Assembly: GCA_934567115.1 (NCBI GenBank) | Contig: CAKTJA010000065.1 | Coordinates: 1 to 7,300, forward strand | DNA from: an uncultured Oscillospiraceae bacterium | GTDB taxonomy: Bacteria > Bacillota > Clostridia > Oscillospirales > Oscillospiraceae | Length of the DNA: 7,300 bases | Direction of reading: 5' to 3' | Shown here: piece by piece, positions 4,838 to 7,300 of the stretch | How positions within the stretch are numbered: position 1 is the stretch's first letter | Layout of the letters: each line of letters opens with the position of its first letter | Made by a program: the position numbers and the translations under genes | The notes under the pieces: model-generated | The model's database searches: none | Told to the model about the DNA's origin: nothing | What the model saw: only the letters and a program-made list of their open reading frames with translations

Positions 4838-6566
4838 ACCCGCCTTCCGCCCGGACCGCATCGGCTCCTACTTCCGCATGGAGTGGCTGCCCCTCGCGCT
4901 CATCACGCTCTCCGGTCTTGTGTATAACCTCGGACTTCTTGCCGGGCCGTGGTTCGAGGGCCGGCTCGCCCAGTGCCTTGCGGACATTCTCGCGGGCAGG
5001 GAAAGCGGCGGAGCAATGACCGTCCTTGTCCCCGCCTATGTCGGCGTGACGCTGACGGTGCAGGCCGCGCGCTTTGTCAAGCGCTTTTACGTCCGCCGCT
5101 TCGCCAACAATGTGAACCGCCGCATGAAGGGCGTGCTCTATGCCAATCTCGTCCGTCAAAGCCGCAGCGCGCTTGAGGACGAGGGCGCGGGCGAGCTTGT
5201 GACCAAGGCCGTCTCCGACGTGGACGACTGCGCCGACGGCATGCGCAAATTCACGACCGAGCTGTTCGACACCGGCGTGGCGCTTGCGGGCTACGCCGCG
5301 ATGCTGCTTGTTTACGACTGGCGGCTCGCGCTGCTGTGCCTTATCTTCCCGCCGGTCTCCTACATCTGTGCCGAGAAGATGAAAGGTCCCGTGCAGCGCG
5401 CGGGCAGCGCCTATAAAAAATCCGCCGCCGCGCTCAGCGCCGCCACGCTCGACCGCGCGAAAAACGCCGTCACCTACCGTGTTTACGGCTGCGAGGACGT
5501 GCGCGAGCGCCGCTACGAGAACGCGCTGCGCGCTTACGAAACGGCGGCGGTGCGCGCAAACGTCCGGCAGTCGGCCCTGCCGCCGCTGTACCTTGCGGTG
5601 TCGAACCTGAGCGTGCTTTTCATTTTGTATTTCGGCGCGAAAAACGTGCTCGGCACAGGCTGGCGCGCGTGGGACATTGCCGCGTTCACAACGTTTCTCT
5701 CCTGCTTTATGAAGCTGTCCGGAAAGTCCTCCAAGGCGGCGAAGCTCTTCAACTCCGTGCAGCGCGCGGAGATCTCGTGGAAGCGCATCCGTTCTCTGAT
5801 GAAAACGCCGGAGCCGCTCGCCCCGCTTACCGTTCCGCCGGCGGGGGAGGTCGTCCTCCGGGAGCTTTCCTTTGCCTACGACGGCGGCAGACCCGTCTTC
5901 GCGGGCCTGTCCCTCTCCGCCTCGCCCGGCGATATCATCGGCGTTACCGGACCCGTCGCCTGCGGAAAATCGACGTTCAGACGCGTCTTCCTCTGCGAGC
6001 GTCCCTACGGCGGCTCCGTGACCGTCGGCGGGCGGGAGCTGTCCGGGCTTTCGCCACGCGAGGCCGCGGGCACGGTCGGCTGCCTCGGTCACGATCCGGA
6101 GCTGTGGAACGACACGGTGCGCGCCAACGTTCTCTGCGGCGGCGAGGGCGACGCGATGGACTATCTCAAGCTGACCGCGCTCGATCGCGAGGTCCGTGCC
6201 ATGGAGCAGGGGCTTGACACTGTGGTCGGCAGCAGCGGCGTGCGGCTCTCGGGCGGACAGGCGCAGCGCCTTGCGCTGGCGCGGACGCTCGCCCATCCGC
6301 GCCCCGTCCTCGTGCTCGACGACCCGTTCTCCGCGCTCGACCGCGCAACGGAGGATGCGGTGTTCGCCAATCTCAAAAGCTATGCGCGCGGCAAGGTCGT
6401 TTTCCTGATCTCGCACCGGCTGTACCACTTCCCGGAGATGCGGAAAATCGTCTTCATGGAAAACGGCACGACCACGGTCGGCACGCATGAAGAGCTGCTT
6501 GCGCGCTGCGGCGCGTACCGCGCGCTCTATGAAAGCCAGATGGGAGGCGGCGGACATGAAGCATAA
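4824..6566 (+). CDS. ABC exporter half-transporter with degenerate nucleotide-binding site (first subunit of a probable heterodimer)
   Basis: A 580-residue type IV (exporter-fold) ABC protein: an N-terminal transmembrane domain (about 1-330, roughly six helices) is fused to an ATPase domain (about 345-575). Walker A is GPVACGKS (376-383), the signature LSGGQ is 475-479, Walker B ends in LVLDD (496-500) and the switch His is in SHR (His531). Two catalytic positions deviate: the Q-loop Gln is His423 (GHDPELWNDT), and the catalytic Glu after Walker B is Asp500 (DDPFSALD). In heterodimeric exporters such as BmrC/BmrD, TM287/288 and LmrC/LmrD one subunit has a noncatalytic site of this kind, so this is probably the degenerate partner of the next gene. 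The start at 4824 follows GGAGGGGG by six bases; the frame runs further upstream, but only inside marR. It overlaps marR by 14 bases and the next gene by 11. Transported compounds cannot be deduced; drug efflux is inferred from the MarR neighbour. Confidence 0.93.
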   Translation: MKKPEPAFRPDRIGSYFRMEWLPLALITLSGLVYNLGLLAGPWFEGRLAQCLADILAGRESGGAMTVLVPAYVGVTLTVQAARFVKRFYVRRFANNVNRRMKGVLYANLVRQSRSALEDEGAGELVTKAVSDVDDCADGMRKFTTELFDTGVALAGYAAMLLVYDWRLALLCLIFPPVSYICAEKMKGPVQRAGSAYKKSAAALSAATLDRAKNAVTYRVYGCEDVRERRYENALRAYETAAVRANVRQSALPPLYLAVSNLSVLFILYFGAKNVLGTGWRAWDIAAFTTFLSCFMKLSGKSSKAAKLFNSVQRAEISWKRIRSLMKTPEPLAPLTVPPAGEVVLRELSFAYDGGRPVFAGLSLSASPGDIIGVTGPVACGKSTFRRVFLCERPYGGSVTVGGRELSGLSPREAAGTVGCLGHDPELWNDTVRANVLCGGEGDAMDYLKLTALDREVRAMEQGLDTVVGSSGVRLSGGQAQRLALARTLAHPRPVLVLDDPFSALDRATEDAVFANLKSYARGKVVFLISHRLYHFPEMRKIVFMENGTTTVGTHEELLARCGAYRALYESQMGGGGHEA

Positions 6567-7300
6567 AAGGAACGCCGGCGTGTCCGCCGCCATCCGCAGC
6601 GCGGCGGCGGGTCATAAGCTTCTCTGCGCGGGAACGCTCCTGTGCGCGGCGGCGTCGGTGCTCGCCTCTCTTCTGCCGCCGCTGCTGCTCGGACGGATCG
6701 TCGACACGCTTACTGGTGGAATGGCGCTCGTCTTCACGGCGGCGCTGCTGTACTTCGGCTCGCTCGCGCTTGAGAGCCTGCTCTCCTCGGCGCAGGAGGC
6801 GCTGCTGGAGGTCTTCGGTCAGAAGATGACCCACGCGCTGCGCTCGGCGCTGTCGGCAAAGCTGACGCGGCTGCCCGCCTCGACGCTTGCCGCGCAGAAC
6901 CCCGGCGAGGTCGCCGCGCGCTTTACCGGCGACGTGGACACGGTGGAGGCGCTGTTCACCTCGGGCGTGATCTCAATGGCGGCAGACGCGTGCCGCATTC
7001 TCTCCATCCTCGTTGTCATCGCGCTTAAAAATCCGGGGCTTGCGCTGCTGCTCCTCCTCGTCCTGCCGCTGCTGACGGTCTTCACGCGCCGCGTGCAGAA
7101 GCGGATGCTCGCGGCCCAGCTTGACAACCGCCGCGCCGTCGCCGCCATTTCCGGTCAGATACCGGAGGCGCTGCACAACATCCGCACCATCCGCGCCCTC
7201 GGCCTTGAGGACTACATGACGCGCCGCTACGACCGGCGCATCGGCGAGAGCTACGCCGCCGTGGAGCGCACGAACTTCTATGACGCGGTCTACTCCCCCG
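6556..7300 (+). CDS. ABC exporter half-transporter, transmembrane domain only; 3' end outside window
   Basis: The frame is open from ATG 6556 to the window edge, giving 248 codons of a protein that should be about 580 residues. What is visible is the transmembrane domain of a type IV ABC exporter. Hydrophobic helices lie at about residues 22-45, 56-76, 135-157 and 160-177, and the conserved cytoplasmic segment NPGEVAARFTGDVDTVEALF (115-134) lies between the second and third. A second coupling region, with IPEALHNIRTIRALG (202-216), is also typical. The start has GGGAGG (6542-6547) eight bases upstream and overlaps the previous stop codon by 11 bases, so translation is probably coupled. As partner of the first ABC subunit it is expected to carry the complete catalytic site (Gln in the Q-loop, Glu after Walker B), but that domain is outside the window. 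Confidence 0.92.
   Translation, partial: MKHKRNAGVSAAIRSAAAGHKLLCAGTLLCAAASVLASLLPPLLLGRIVDTLTGGMALVFTAALLYFGSLALESLLSSAQEALLEVFGQKMTHALRSALSAKLTRLPASTLAAQNPGEVAARFTGDVDTVEALFTSGVISMAADACRILSILVVIALKNPGLALLLLLVLPLLTVFTRRVQKRMLAAQLDNRRAVAAISGQIPEALHNIRTIRALGLEDYMTRRYDRRIGESYAAVERTNFYDAVYSP

Noticed and set aside
4695..6593. Minus-strand open frame of 632 codons opposite the marR end and first ABC gene
   Set aside because: It is antisense to an ABC protein with all its motifs; the translation is Arg/Ala/His-rich and low in complexity.

Overview
The window is GC-rich (above 60% by eye) with strong AGGAG-type ribosome binding sites, sigma-A-like promoters (TATAAT -10 boxes), U-tailed intrinsic terminators and short intergenic gaps. 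Together with the gene families present, this points to a high-GC Firmicute, most likely a gut-type Clostridia/Oscillospiraceae relative. That placement is inference; the window holds no rRNA, tRNA or other marker gene. I see no insertion sequence, CRISPR array, integrase or attachment site.

Left part (1-990). The window opens inside the 3' end of a plus-strand glycine C-acetyltransferase gene (kbl, threonine-to-glycine catabolism). A 56-residue two-helix membrane protein with its own ribosome binding site follows closely, and a plus-strand terminator lies near 677-710. The rest, to position 988, is a convergent intergenic region that also carries the terminator of the next, minus-strand gene.

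Middle (989-3544). Two minus-strand membrane transporters are each preceded by their own recognisable promoter: a 12-helix MATE efflux protein (989-2350) and a ZIP-family divalent-metal transporter (2696-3472). Between them is a strong intrinsic terminator pointing along the plus strand, where no plus-strand gene is visible; it may end a small or antisense RNA. The ZIP gene has a possible operator just downstream of its -10 box.

Right part (3585-7300). A plus-strand GNAT acetyltransferase has its own promoter. It is followed by a compact operon of a MarR-type repressor and two half-size ABC exporters (the second cut by the window edge), joined by 14- and 11-base gene overlaps. Palindromes lie between the marR promoter and its start codon, a layout expected of autorepression. 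The first ABC protein has His at the Q-loop position and Asp at the catalytic Glu position, the pattern of the degenerate subunit in heterodimeric exporters such as BmrC/BmrD, TM287/288 and LmrC/LmrD. The simplest reading is a MarR-controlled heterodimeric multidrug-type exporter.

Nothing here amounts to a clearly new system. The most interesting items are the asymmetric ABC exporter with its operator cluster, the orphan plus-strand terminator between the two transporters, and the unrecognised small membrane protein behind kbl.
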